The translations under genes were made by a program, and so were the position numbers. The notes under the pieces are model-generated. The model saw only the letters and a program-made list of their open reading frames with translations. It was not told where the DNA came from and made no database searches. Below, piece by piece: positions 1-15,000 of a DNA stretch of 64,000 nt (positions within the stretch are counted from its first letter, which is position 1; each line of letters opens with the position of its first letter). This stretch comes from Sipunculus nudus (taxonomy: Eukaryota > Annelida > Sipuncula > Golfingiida > Sipunculidae): the NCBI GenBank assembly GCA_026874595.1, contig CM049319.1, positions 60,768,917 to 60,832,916 of the forward strand, given 5' to 3'.

Positions 1-31
1 CCTTTAGGACCAAAGTTTTTGCCATAGCAGT
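1..31 (-). CDS. LIM gene exon 9 (cut by window edge): end of LIM4
   Basis: After an acceptor TTATTTCTAG ending at 32, phase 1, the 31 visible bases translate to [11 protein letters not shown]. This supplies C368 of LIM4 and the conserved tail start. The frame match with exon 8 and the family motif make it convincing despite its length. The donor or stop lies outside the window. Confidence 0.85.
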
Positions 32-3000
32 CTAGAAATAAGAACAGATTCAATTCAGCACAAGTGGTCAGTATGTGTATGATTAACATGGAAAATAATC
101 CCTTCAGGAAATAAGCATCAACAAGTGGCCAATGGGCCATGACACTCAGCTGAATTTGACTGGGTGCTCATTCTTTCAGTAATGTTATATAATGTCTGGG
201 AGAATAGCCTATGGGTAATGATACTACCGGTATGTTGAAAATTGGACGGGAAATAACAATTTCAGGATTCAAAGGAGACTTGCAAAAGGACAGCCTTGGA
301 TTAAACAATAGAAGATTCCAAGGAAAATAGAAACAATTTGTACCCTGTCTCCCTGGGTGCTAAAAATCATGTTTCTGGTCTTTACCTTACAGAATATAGG
401 TCATCATGACCCAATTTCAGGTTTTCAAGGAGATTTGCCAAGGTTCTTCCTGAATGTTACGTTAGAAGAGTCTAGGGCTAATGGATACAATTTGTCTGAC
501 TGCTCAAAATCATGCTCCTGACCAGTAGCTTTCAGAATAAAATTCACCATGAACTAATTTTAAATTTCAAAAGAGATTTGCCCAGGACCTAGGCCTAATG
601 CATACAAATTACCCATCTGATGTTAAAGGGGCTCAAATCTCCCTGGATGTAGTGTTGGAAGATTTTGGGGCTTAAGGATACAATTTGTACCCTATCTAAC
701 TGTATTTGACATGTTTTATATGAATTAAGTTGCCTAATTTCAGGATTCAAAGGCAACTTGCCAACAACCTCCCTTGACTTACGATAGTAGGTTCAAAAGA
801 AAATAGATACCGTGTCTATCTGGGTTCTCAAATCCATACCTTTTTTACTCATAGTGTACAAAATATAGCCTGTGCACCATGACCTAATTTCTGGTTTCTA
901 AAGAGATTTCTCTATAACCTCCCTAGAAGGTATTTTAGAAAAGTCTAGGGCTAATGCATACAATATGTGCCCATCTGACATTCAGGGTGCTCATGTGACA
1001 TCTTTTTCCCTGTATGTTGCAGAATACAGGTCCCAGTGACCTAATTTCATGTTTCAAAGTACATTTGCCTGGGACCTCCCTGGATGTTATGTTAGAATAT
1101 TCTGGGCCTAGTGGATACAATTTGTGCCCTTCTGTCTGGGTGCTCAAAATTGTGTTTTCGGCCTGGGTTGCAATAAAAGGTCACTATGACCTAATTTCAG
1201 TTTCCAAGTAGATTTGCGTAGAACCTCCCTGGATATTGTGAAGAAAGATTCTGGGCTTAACAGACATTAACTGTGTCTATCTGCCATTCAAGGTACTCCT
1301 ATGACATTTTTCATATAGGTTGCAGAATATAGGTCACCATGACCTAATTTCATGTTTCCAAAGACATTTGCCTAGGACCACCCTGGAAATTATGTTAGAA
1401 TATTCAAGGCCTAATGGATACAATTAGTGCCTCATCTGACTGTCTCAGTGCTCAATATCATATTTTTTTGGTCCACAGGTTGCAAAATATAGGTCTCACT
1501 GATATAATTTCCAGTTTCCAAGGACATTTGACTCGGACCTCCCTAAATGTTAAGTTAGAAGATTCTAGGCCTAATGGATACACTTTGTGCCCCGCCTGAC
1601 TGTCTGGGTGCTAAAAATCATGTTTCTAGCCCATAGGTTACAAAATTTGGGTCATCATGACTTAATTTCAGGTTTCCAAGGAGATTTGCCTAGGACCTCC
1701 TTGGATGTGAAGTTAAAAGTTTCTAGGTCTAATGGTAACAATTTGTGCCCTGTTAATGGAAGGCCAGAAATGGACGATAGACAAAGGGTGATTGATATAG
1801 CTCAGATGACTTCCAGTCAGCTGAGCTAATAATTGGTAGAGGTTTCACCGAAAGAATATCATTAGAGGAGATCCAAGTTTTTTTCAGACTATTAATTTTC
1901 TTCCATACAATATGTGGAGCTATGTTCCTTGCAGCAATATTATTCAGTTTTCTGCTAGCAATATCAGTTTTCTGCATCTGTTAGTGGTGTTCCAATTAAT
2001 CAATTATATCGATAATCATCCTTTTCTTTCAAAATTATTTAAATCTATTGCATTTTTTAAACAAGGGACCAATGAGTCACGTCACTCAGCTGAATTTTGG
2101 AAAAATATTAGTAACTGAAAGATATATTTTTATTTCTTTTGGTTTTAGATATATATTACCATTTGAATAGCTGAAAGAAATTGCCCTGCTAAAATGAAAC
2201 TCTGTAAATTATTGCATAATGGACATGAGCTAAAGCATATGCACTATGCACTGTGTACATAATAAATGAAACCTTTGGCCTGAAACCATTTAGTGATGCA
2301 CCTAGGGGAAAAATGGGACAACGGTGTTATATAAAAAATACATTTCATAAAAAAAATAATGTGTGAAGGTGATTAAGTTTTCAATGTTAAATACTTTGCC
2401 ACATGAGTTAACAAGTGACCCATGGGTCATGACGCTCAGCTGACTCGGAAGAGATTTGCAAAAGGAAATTTTATCATCTGAATGGTAGTATATAACCATT
2501 CAACTGAAGCATCAAACAGATTAACCAACAGGCTGAGATTGTGTCTGTATTAATATATCTCAAAAATAGAGAAAAAATGCGTAAACTTTGAAAAAAATAC
2601 AGGTGGCTCCACCAGTCTGCAGAAACTAATAAAAACACTTAATGGTCAATATCCATGCAAAGTGCAAAGAAGCATGGTGGTCTCTGGATTAGTTGTTCAG
2701 ATACTTCAGCTTTTGTATCAAATTTTCCATTATTCTGAGGGATACTTTGGAGTCTTATAGCTTGAAGGATATGGGTAACAGAGACCTAATTTCAGGTTTC
2801 CATAGACACTTTTCATGGGCCTCCTTGCATGACAATAATGAAGATTTTAGGTCCAGTTGTTACTATTTGTACCCTGTTGACTGATAACCACATCTTTTAA
2901 GGTCTCAAAAATAGAGAAAATAATTCGTAAAAATTTGAAAAAAAATAGAGGTGGCACACCCAGTCTGCTAAAACTGATGGAACATGTCATGATCAATATG

Positions 3001-6000
3001 TATGCTAAAAATCATAAGCATCAGTGTTGTAGTTATTGAGATACTGGAGTTTTTGTATCAAATTTTTCTTTATTCTGGGGGTTATATTGGAGCCATACAG
3101 CTTAATGGATATGGGTAACAGAGACCTAATTAAAGGTTTCAATGGAGATTTTTCATGGGTCTCCCTGTGTGAAAAGAATGAAGATTCTAGGTCCAGTTGT
3201 TATGATTTGTGCCATGTTAACAGATGTTCATATCTTTGAAGGTCTCAAAAATAGAGAAAAAAAATTCGAAAAAAAGCCCGAACAAATATATGTGGTGCCA
3301 CCAGGCTGCAGAAACTGATGAAACACTCCATGATCAATATCCATACAAACAATTATGGTGATCTCTGCATTAGTTGTTCAGATACTTCAGCTTTTGTATC
3401 AAATTTTCCATTATTCAGAGCTGTACTTTGGAGTGCCATAGCTCAGAGGATATGGGTAACAGAGACCTAATTTCAGGTTTCCATGGCGACTTTTCATAGG
3501 TCTCCCTGTGTGTCAAGAATGAAGATTCCATGTCCAATTTGAACCCTGTTGACAGATAACTACATCCTTAAAGGTCTCAAAATAGAGAAAAATTTGTAAA
3601 AATTTGAAAAATACAGGTGGTGCCACCAGTCTGCAGAAACTGATGAAACATCTCTTGATCAATATATATGCCAAAAATCATGACTATCAGTGATGTAGTT
3701 AATCAGATATTGATGTTTTTTTATGAAATTTTGACTATTCTGGGTGGTACTTTGGGGCCCCATAGCTTGAAGGATATGGGTAACAGAGACCAAATTTCTA
3801 GTTTCTATGTAGACTTTTCATAGGTCTCTCAGAATTTCAAGAATGAAGATTCTAGGTCCAGTCTTAACAATTTGTGCCCTGTTAACAGATGTCCACATTT
3901 TTAAAGGTCTCAAAAATAGAGAAAAAAATTTGTAAAAAATAAAAAAAATAGAGGTGGCGCACCCAGGCTGCGGAAACTCATGAAACACTCCATGATCAAT
4001 ATCCATTCAAACAATTATGGTGATCTCTGCATTAGTTGTTCAGATACTTCAGCTTTTGTATCAAATTTTCCATTATTCTGAGCTGTACTTTGGAGTGCCA
4101 CAGCTCAAAGGATATGGGTAACAGAGACCTAATTTCATGTTTCCATGGAGACTTTTCATGGTTCACCCTGTGTGTCAAGGATGAAATTTCTAGGTCCGGT
4201 CGTTACAATTTGAACTCAGTTGACAGATACCTACATCCTTAAAGGTCTCAAAAAGAGAAAAAACAAGGGACCTATGGGTCACGGCGCTCAGCTGTTATAT
4301 ATGATAAAAAAATATGATTTAGATATGATTCACGTGCTGGTTTTGTGTGGTAAAAAATATGAGCTGTATTATGAGTTGTTGTTGTTTAGCTTATGTATGA
4401 TTTTGATAGTATCTCTGGAGACAGGGAAGAGGATTGATTTCATTTATTTTATTAACAAATGGAGTACTATTGTCGCACAGATTTTGACTTTGCCATATAA
4501 CTTATAAGCAGAACATATAATATAAGAGTTTAACTATTAATTAAAAAAATTACAAATATTGTCCCAAATATAATTTTTATTAAAAATAATAAGAGAACCT
4601 TATGATTTTTTAAAATGAAATATAACTGAAATGATTATTAAAATAATATTAAAGAATATATTCATGAATGCATTAATGAATACATTTGGAAAGTATTTGC
4701 ACTGGTATTCATATAGTTTCATTTTTACCTGAATTCCCATTCTGTATGCAAGAAATTTTATAATGGAGTACATATTCATATTTGTATTTAAATACAATTG
4801 CAAATTATTCGCACCATGTCGGGTATTTATTCAGTTTTCACCGAACAATGATGTTGAGTATCCAGAATATACAAAATTAACACATTTAAATAATGATCAT
4901 AAGTACCTGGTTTTATGGCTTTTATTTATATTTAAAAAAATAAATGTAATATATTCATTTTGGATAAATTTCACATTGATGTACACACTAGACACAGTAG
5001 GAATCTAGATTAATATTATCAACTGCATCTTTGTCCATCATTACTTTCCTTCATATGATCCACAATCATTAGTAATAAATAATATGATTTACTTTTTTAT
5101 CATTAAAATTGAACTGAAAAGTACCATAGGTGACTGCATGGTGTTATTTGGAATACATGACATTCTGTCCATCGATACAAGATTCTTATATCATCAGTAA
5201 CTGCAAGTTAATTTCCTGTTATTATAAACTAACAAATTCCTTTTCTATTTTTCTTTAATTTGTTATTAAAAACTAATAAAAAATTATTAATTTATTGTTT
5301 ATTGTTATGTTGTTGGTTAAAACTACTAGATGAGTTGGGTTGGACACCTGGATCAACTGTGGCTGGCCATTATATAATAAGCTGCCTGGAGCCCAAGTTT
5401 ATGCCTCCCCTCAAGCATGCATAATTTGCTGAAAGTTCAACAAGGTCAACATACAGGTGACTCAAGAGGGGCTGGAGAGGGCCAAGGTCTGACATGGTCT
5501 CATAGAAACATTTACAAAAGCTACAATTTTTGGCCAATTTCTTTCAGCTTTCTAAACTAAAAAGCTGAAATCCTTATGTGTGCATGACATAAAAATTATA
5601 TCAACAGTGCTCACAGGAAACAAACGTGCCATAGTCAAAGTTGAGCAAAATTTAAGGTACTAATTTTATATTTATACTAATAACTTATAAAATTTGAAAA
5701 ATTCAGGACTAATTTTAGGTATTTAATTGAATCTTGATTAAATAATGTTACATCCCTGACAAAAAAATCTCTAGCTTCAGCAATATCCTTGTTAAGGGAG
5801 TAAATATATTTCTTGATTTTTTTACAAAGTGCATTATGTTTTGGCCCATAACTTAAAACAATTACGCAATACTGACATCATTTCTGGCATGTGCATAGAG
5901 AATGTATAGAAAAATATGTATATAATATATGATTAAAGTCAGACCAGTTGTTTTGATATTAGGCAGTCTTGAAGTGTAAAAATGGGTTTTTAATGGAAAA

Positions 6001-9000
6001 ATGAAGTTTTTCATTAATATCTCGAAGGTATTAAGTCCTAGTGACCAAATTCTTGGCATGGTAGGGGATTTTGGAGACATCTAATTTTATGCCAAATTTA
6101 AGGAACTGAGAGCTGAAGCTGGGGAGCTGAGCTCTTGCAAACTGCATAACACTAGCTTTATGTAAACAATATGTTACATGGTGTTTAAAAACTCGAATAA
6201 AATCTACAGTTTTTGATCAACTGGTTTCAAATTTTTGGTGTTAACAGACAGTGCTACCAAAAACATGCTGTGAAAATTAAATCCACAGTACTTACAGGAA
6301 AAAAACGTGCCATGGTCAAAGTTGGGCTAAATTTAAGGTACCAATTTTTTATTTTTGTTAATATTTTAAAAAATTTAAAAGATTTTGATCTAATTTTGGG
6401 TATACAATTTAATTTTGATTAATTAAAGTTATATTACTGGAAAAAAGTCCATAGCTTTAATATGTTTTGTGTTAAGTGATCAAATATCTTTCCTGATTTT
6501 TTACAAAATGCATTATGTTTGGGCCCATAACTTTTATAAATTATATAATACAGACATAATATCTGGCATGTACATAGGAACTATATAGAGGAATATTTAC
6601 TGTAAATATGAGGAAAAACAGATGAGTCATTTTGATATTAGGCAGTCCTGAAGTGTGAAAATAGGTTTTTAATAAAAAATTGAGGTTTTTCCTTAATTTC
6701 TCAAAGGAACGAAGTCGCAAAGACCCAGTTTTCGGCTTGGTAGGAGATCTTGGGGACATCTAACATTATACCAAATTTTGGATTCCTAGGTCTTACGGTT
6801 TCAAAACGTGCCACATCTACGGACGGACGGACAGACGGACGGACGACGGACAATGGACCACGACTGTAGCTCAGATGACTTATAGTCAGCTGAGCTAAAA
6901 ATTGTAAAAATTTGAAAAATCCAGGTGGCGCCACCAGTCTGCAGAAACTGATGAAACATCACATGATCAATATGTATGCTAAAAATCATGACCATCAGTG
7001 ATGTAGTTAATGAGATATTGAAGTTTTTGTATGAAATTTTTCACTATTCTGGGGGGTACTTTGGGGCCCAATAGCTCAAAGAATATGGGTAACAGAGACC
7101 TAATTTCTGATTTCCATGGAGACTTTTCATAGGTCTCTCAGAATTACAAGAATGAAGATTCTAGGTCCAGTCTTTATGATTTGTGCCCTGTTAACAGATG
7201 TCCACATTTTTAAAAGTCTCAAAAATTGAGAAAAAAATTTGTAAAAAATAAAAAAATACAGGTGACGCCACCAGTCTGCAGGAACTAATGGAACATCTCA
7301 TAATCAATATGTATGCCAAAAATCATGACCATCAGTGATGTAGGTAATGAGATATTGAAGATTTTGTATGAAATTTTAGACTATTCTGGGGGGTACTTAG
7401 GGGCCCCATAGCTCAAAGGATATGGGTAACAGAGACCTAATTCAAGGTTTCCAAGGAGATTTTTTATGGACCTCTTTGGATGTAAAGTAAGAAGATTCCA
7501 GGTCCAGTGGTTACGATCTGTGCCTTGTTAACGGACAGACGGCCGGATGGCCGGATGGCCGGACGGACGACGGACAAAGAGTGATCGCTATAGCTCAGAT
7601 GACTTACAGTCAGCTGAGCTAAAAATTAATCCCACAAAGTTTGACCAATATTCCTGATTTTAAAACTTAGTTTAACAGTGTTATTCACACCTTGGCCCGG
7701 CCAACTCTAAGAAATATGAATGAAATGTAACAAAGTATTTATATCTTCTTAAATCTCGTCAGTTAGCACTTACATTAGATCCTAATATTTAATCATATTT
7801 GATTATTAGGATTAAATTCCTGAACATTTTTTTCTTTAAAACAAGGGACCTATGGGTCACGACGCTCAGCTGTTATATATAATAAAAAAATATTATTTAG
7901 AAATGAGGCACATGCTGGTTTTGTGTGGTAATAAATATAAGCTGTATTATGAGTTGTTGTTGTTTAGCCTATGTATGATTTTTATAGTACCTTTGGAGAC
8001 AGGGAAGAGGATTGATTTCATTTATTTTATTAACAAATGGAGTACTACTGTCACACAGATTTTGACTTGGCCATATAACTTATAAGCAGAACATATAATA
8101 TAAGAGTTTAACTATTTATTAAAAAAATTACAAATATTATCCCAAATATAATTTTTATTAAAAATAAAAAGAGAATCATATGATTTTTTAAAATGAAATA
8201 TAACTGATATGATTATTAAAATAATATTAAAGAATATATTCATGAATGCATTCATGAATACATTTTGAAAGTATTTGCACGAGTATTCATATACTTTCAT
8301 TTTTACCTGAATTCCCATTCTTTATGCAAGAAATTTTATAATGGAGTACATAATCATATTCGTATTTAAATACAATTACAAAGTATTCGCACCACGTCTG
8401 GTATTTATTCAGTTTTCACCAAACAATGATGTTGAGAATCCAGAATATACAAAATTCACACATTTAAATAATGATCATAAGTACCTGGTTTTATGGCTTT
8501 TATTTATATTAAAAAATAACTGTAAAAAATTCATTTTGGACTAATTTCACATCAATGTACACACTAGACACAGTAGGAATCTAGATTAATATTATCAACT
8601 GCATCTTTGTCTATCATTAATTTCCTTCATATAATCCTTAATGATTAGTAATGAATAATATGATTTACTTCTTTATCATTAAAAATGAACTGAAAAATGC
8701 CATAGGTGACTGCATGGTGTTATTTGGAATATGTGACATTCTACCCATCGATACAAGATTCTTATATCATCAGTAACTGCAAGTTAATTTCCTGTTATTA
8801 TAAACTAACAAATTCCTTTTCTATTTTTCTTTAATTTGTTATTAAAAACCAATAAAAATTTATTAATTTATTGTTTATTGTTATGTTGTTGGTTAAAACT
8901 ACTAGATGAGTTGGGTTGAACACCTGGATCAACTGTGGCTGGCCATCAGCTGCCTGGATTCTCCCCTCAAGCGTGCATAATTTGATGAAAGGTCAACAAG

Positions 9001-12000
9001 GTCAACATACAGGCGACTCAAGAGGGGCTTGTGAGAGCCAAAGTCTGACAGGGTCTCATAAAAAACATTAATAAAAGCTACAATATTTGGCAAATTTCTT
9101 TCAGCTTTCTAAACTAAAAAGCTGAAATCCTTATGTGTGCAAGATATGAAAATTATATCAACAGTGCTCACGGGAAACAAACGTGCCATGGTCACAGTTG
9201 GGCAAAATTTAAGGTACTAATTTTATATTTATACTAATAACTTATAAAATTTGAAAAATTCAGAACTAATTTTGGGTATTCAATTGAATCTTGATTAAAT
9301 AATGTTACATCCCTGACAAAAAAAATCTCTAGCTTCAGCAATGCCCTTGTTAAGGGAGTAAATATATTTCTTGATTTTTTACAAAGTGCATTATGTTTGG
9401 GCCCATAACTTAAAAAAAATACACAATACTGACATCATTTCTGGCATGTGCATAGTGAATGTATAGAAAAATATGTATATTATATATGATCAAAGTCAGA
9501 TCAGTGGTTTTGATATTAGGCAGTCTTAAAGTGTAACATTGGGTTTTTAATGGAAAAATTAAGTTTTTCATTGATATCTTGAAGGAATTAAGTCCTAGTG
9601 ACCAAATTCTTGGCATGGTAGGGGATTTTGGAGAAATCTAACTGTATGCCAAATTTAAGGAACTTAGAGCTGAAGCTCGGGAGCTGAGCTCTAGCAAACT
9701 GCATAACACTAGCAATATGTGACATGGTGCTTGAAAACTTGAATAAAATCTACAGTTTTTGATCAACTGGTTTCAAATTTTTGGTGTTAACAGTTGAAAT
9801 GCTAACAAAAACATGCTGTGAAAATTAAATCCACAGCAGTTACAGCAAAAAAACGTGCCATGGTCAAAGTTGGGCAAAATTAGAGGTACCAATTTTTTAT
9901 TTTTGCTAATATTTTTAAAAATTTAAAAGATTTTGATCTAATTTTGGGTATACAATTTAATTTTGATTAATAAAAGTAATATTACTGGAAAAAAAGTGCT
10001 TAGCTTTAACAAGTTTTGTGTTAAGTGATAAAATTTCTTTCCTGATTATTTAAAAAATGCATTATGTTTGGGCCCATAACTTTTTTAAATTAAATAATAC
10101 AGACCTAATTTCTGGCATGTACATAGGAATTATACAGAGGATTATTTATAGGAAATATGAGGAAAAACAGATGAGTGGTTTTGATATTAGGCAGTCCTAA
10201 AGTGTGAAAATAGGTTTTTAATAAAAAATTGAGGTTTTTCCTTAATTTCTCAAAGGAATGAAGTTGTAAAGACCCAGTTTTTGGCTTGGTAGGAGATCTT
10301 GGGGACATCTAACATTATGCTGAATTTTGGATTCCTAGGTCTTACGGTTTCAAAACGTGCCACATCTACGGACGGACGGACGGACGGACGGACGGACGGA
10401 CGGACGGACAGACGGACGGACGACGGACAATGGACCACGACTATAGCTCAGATGACTTATAGTCAGCTGAGCTAAAAAATCAAAATTGTCCAAGTCTGAA
10501 CAAAAAGAATTTATTTAACATTACAATTATAAGCTTTGTCTTGTTTAATAGTCCTGTGTATTTAAGGGGTGGGTGGGGGGAGGGGTCTCTGTTGTTACTG
10601 CTCGTTGCTAAAAAACAAGTGACCCATGGGTCATGACGCTCAGCTGCCAAGCATGACCTGCGACATCATGGGTTGAGATTCACAACTTCCAGTAAAATTT
10701 TGAAGAACCAATTTGCCAATTTGTTGAAATTTTCTACAACAACAGAAATATATATCACCTATGTCTGGTTAAAACACAGTGAATTGATGGTCTGAGGAAA
10801 ATGTATGCTTGTTAAGGTATCCAGAACTATTCCCATAGCTTACTTGATACCTGTCAGTCTCAAAAGGAACACCACAAAGGGCAAATATAAGATCAAAATA
10901 TATAGCAAAAAATCAAGGAAATCCATGCAAGAATTATTGAGAAACAGGTGCTTCTGTATGAATTTTTATTCAATACAAGCCAACTGTACTGCACTTTCAT
11001 ATATGATGATAATATTTATTAAGAAATATTTGACCCAATCCTTTGCAAGATTACATTAATATACGTCCGACTGCCTTCACTTTAACAGTTCTTGAGATAA
11101 TATGATCAAAAGGAATTTAAAGATGGTTGCCTGATGGCCATTTTGGACTTATGACAGGTCTGAAATTAGACAACAACCATTCTCTAAATCGGACCAAAAA
11201 CTGAAGGAAAATTACTGAAACTGCACTGAAAAAAAGGATTTCTAAGGTGGCTAGCTGGCAGACATAATGGATTTCTGACAAGTCTGACATTTAGTATCAC
11301 ACATCCTCCAATAAGAGACCAAACTTGGGGCAAATTCTCCAAATGATGTTACAGTAATGAATGTCCAAAACAATTCAGAAGGTATGTTCAGGCGCTCATA
11401 TCAGATTTACAGATATGCAAATGTAAAAGTGTAGGTCCAATATTTTTTATTATCACTCTGCTTTTCAATGGGGTCAGCAGGATTGGTAAACTGCAAAACC
11501 TGAAAGAAAAGAAATGCAGAAAGCATGACTAAGAGTCTTGTAATAAAATAAAGCCATCCTAAATCAAGTACACATCCACATATTATGAGAACAAACACTT
11601 GCTTTTATATGTGGTGATTTATATAAAAATATTCAGATATCTAGGAAACTAAGTTGATTGCTATGATTCCATAAAATAAGCTGCAAAATGTTCCCATCAT
11701 CTTATAAATCAGTAGCTAAACCTTAATACTATACTCTAATAGTGTTAATTCCTGACTTAAGTATTTCAACAACAGTGTTTTGTTATGCAGTAACGAGGTA
11801 CTTATCACTCAGCCTTATCACTTAATAGCCTGATACAAAAGGGAGTCATATGTCACCAGTGTCACTCACAATTACAGCCACACGGTTAGATGTACCAGCT
11901 GGAGTGCAAGCTTATATATACAAGAAAAATAGAGATGGTCTACAAAATAAGTTGAACTGACCTATGACCTTGGCCTTTTGCCCACATATCAACTGGATTC

Positions 12001-15000
12001 TTTCTAAATGATGGGTAACTACTAACCAATTACATCTGGCCGGGTGTAATTACTTGGCAACGAATGAGTGAATAACTTAGACCTGCAACATTCAACCTCC
12101 TGACCAGCTGACCTCAAAATCAATTAGTTATTTCTTCATGCAAAAAGACCCATAAATATGAAGTTTGAATCACACTGAGTGATGCATAGATGTGGCATAT
12201 GTGAAAGACTGAAGGTTTGGGTTGAACAGTTTCACTTGAAATATGTTCACAAGCATTTAGAACAATATTGTGACTTTGACCTTTGACCTTTTGAACTCAA
12301 CTTCAATAGGCTTCTTCTCCTATTGGTAGGTAAGCCATATATGACAGATGGAAAGTATAGATTGAAAAGTTTGCCTGAAAATGACTCCACGCAAGAAGAG
12401 GGTGCTGTGAACTTGACCTTTGACCTCAAAATCAACAGGTCTTTTCCCCTGTTGGCAGAGAAGTGATATCAGTGCTGAAAGGTTTGGAATGAAAGGTCTA
12501 GCTTGAAATGTGTCCAAAACCTTTTCAAAGTAGTGGATCCTGTGACCCTGACCTTTGACCTTGTGACCTCAACATCTATAGGATTCTTCTCCCACTTAGT
12601 AGGTGAGCTATATGTGAAAGATCAAAGAATTGGGATGAAAGGTTTGGCTTAAAATGCATCCACAGGCTTTTCAAAGAAGTTGGTTCTGTGACTTTGACCT
12701 TGTGACCTCAAAATAATTATGAATCTTCCCCTGTTGGTAGGTGAGCTGTATGTGAAAGATGGAAGGTTTGGGATGAAAATTTTGGCTAAAAGAATTATTT
12801 CTGGGGGGGTGCAAACACACCCCATAACTTCGAGAATATAGGTCTCAGTGACCTAATTTCAGGTTTGCAAGGAGACCTTTTTAGAACCTCTAAGACTGCA
12901 TAGGATTCATGGCCCTAGCCCCTACGGTTACGATTTGTGCCCTGCTAACGGATGGAAGGCCGGCCAAACGGCCGGACAGACGGCTGGCTGGCCGGACAGA
13001 CAGAAGGACGACAGACAAAGACCCATCGCTATAGCCCAGCATGACTGAAAGTCAGCTGAGCTAAAAATATAAAATTATAAGATTCATCCTGTTTATAGTA
13101 CATGTCTGTCAACAGAATGGGGGGGGGGGGGGGGGGGGAGAGAGAATGGCTCCCTGTGGTATTCAATGCAGACAGCCTAATCAAGCTCAACAAGAGAAAC
13201 GGCTTGCCAGATTGATGGGATTACATAACAGCCTGGGGAGAATAGAGAGCTGCACTGAATGACCTCAGTGACCAAAGTGGACTGCTTGACAATGTAAGGG
13301 AATACAGCAAGAGCCTTAAAAAAAATTCAATAATTAGCTTAATTTTGCAGCTTGTATTTTCAAATTTCAAAATTTTACAGATTAAATCCTTATATGTACT
13401 TGCTGTGAAAATTTAATCTACAGTACCTACAGGAAAACAAGGGACCCATGGGTCACGGCGCTCAGCTGTTATATATGATAAAAAATATGATTTGGGAAAG
13501 AGGCACATGCTTGTTTTGTAATAAGCTTTATTATGAGTTGTTGGTGTTTAGCTTATGTATGATTTTGATACTATCTTTGGAGACAGGGAAGAGGATTGAT
13601 TTCATTTATTTTATTAACAAATGGAGTGCTATTGTCACACAGATTTTGACTTGGCCATATAACTTATAAGCAGCACATATTATAAAAGAGTTTAACTATT
13701 TATTAAAATTTAATAACAAATATTGTGCCAATATAATTTTTATTAAAAAAATAAGAAGAAAATCATATGATTTTTAAAAATAAAATATAACAAAGGATTA
13801 TTGAAATAATATCATATAATATATTCATGAATGCATTCATGAATACATTTTGAAAGTATCTGCACTGGTATTCATATACTTTCATTTTTACCTGAATTCC
13901 CATTCTTATGCAATAAAATTTTTTAATGCAGTACATATTCATATTCGTATTCAAATACATTTGCAAAGCATTCGCACCATGTCTAGTATTTATTCAGTTT
14001 TAGCCAAACAAAGATATTGAGAATCCAGAATATACAAAATTCACAAATTTAAATAATGATCATAGGTACCTGGTTTTATGGCTTTTATTTATATTTAAAA
14101 AAAATAAATGTAATATATTCACTTTGGACTAATTTCACATCAATCTACACACTAGACACAGTAGGAATCTAGATTAATATTATCAACTGCATCTTTGTGT
14201 ATCATTAATTTCCTTCATATGATCCCTAGTGATTAGTAATGAATAATATGATTTATTTTTTTATCATTAAAATTTCACTGAAAAATACCATAGGTGACTG
14301 CATGGTGTTATTTGGAATAACATTGACATTGACATTCTATCCATCCATACAAGATTCTTACATCATCAGTAACTGCAAGTTAATTTTCTGTTACTCATCA
14401 ACTAACAAATTCTTTTCTATTAATTTTTCTTTAATTTGTTATAAAAAACCAATGCAATATTATTAATTTATTGTTTATTGTTATGTCGTTTTTCAAAACA
14501 ACTACTAGATGAGTTGGGTTGGACACCTGGATCAACTGTGGCTCGGCATTAGCTGCCTGGCTGCCCGAGTGTATGCTTGGCTAAAGCATGCATAATCTGA
14601 TGAAAGGTCAACAAGATCAACATACAGGTGACTGAGGAGGGGCTGGATTAAGCCTGGGTCTGACATGGTCTCATATAAACATTAATAAAAGCTACAATAT
14701 TTGGCCAATTTCTTTCAGCTTTCTAAACTACAAAGATGAAATCCTTATGTGTGCATGATATGAAAATTATATCAACAGTGCTCACAGGAAACAAAGGTGC
14801 CATGGTCGAAGTCTGGCAAAATTTAAGGTACTAATTTTATATTAGTACTAATAACTTATAAAATTTGAAAAATTAAGAACTAATTTTGGGTATTCAATTG
14901 AACCATGATAAAATAATATTACATCCCTGACAAAAAATCACCAGCTTCAGCAATCCTCTTGTTAAGGGAGTAAATATATTTCTTGATTTTTTATAAAGTG

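Noticed and set aside
4263-6898. H family as an autonomous Helitron or retroelement
   Set aside because: No Rep, helicase, reverse transcriptase or transposase motif in any frame of four copies.
6701-6995. Open frames rich in RPSVRPSV (also near 10250-10438 and 22491-22742)
   Set aside because: They are translations of the GGAC microsatellite on the minus strand.
11407-11598. Possible terminal LIM exon with a good CTTTCAG acceptor at about 11495
   Set aside because: In the required phase it gives only eight codons and a stop, lacks the last LIM4 Cys, and the exon at 31-1 fits the family motif exactly.
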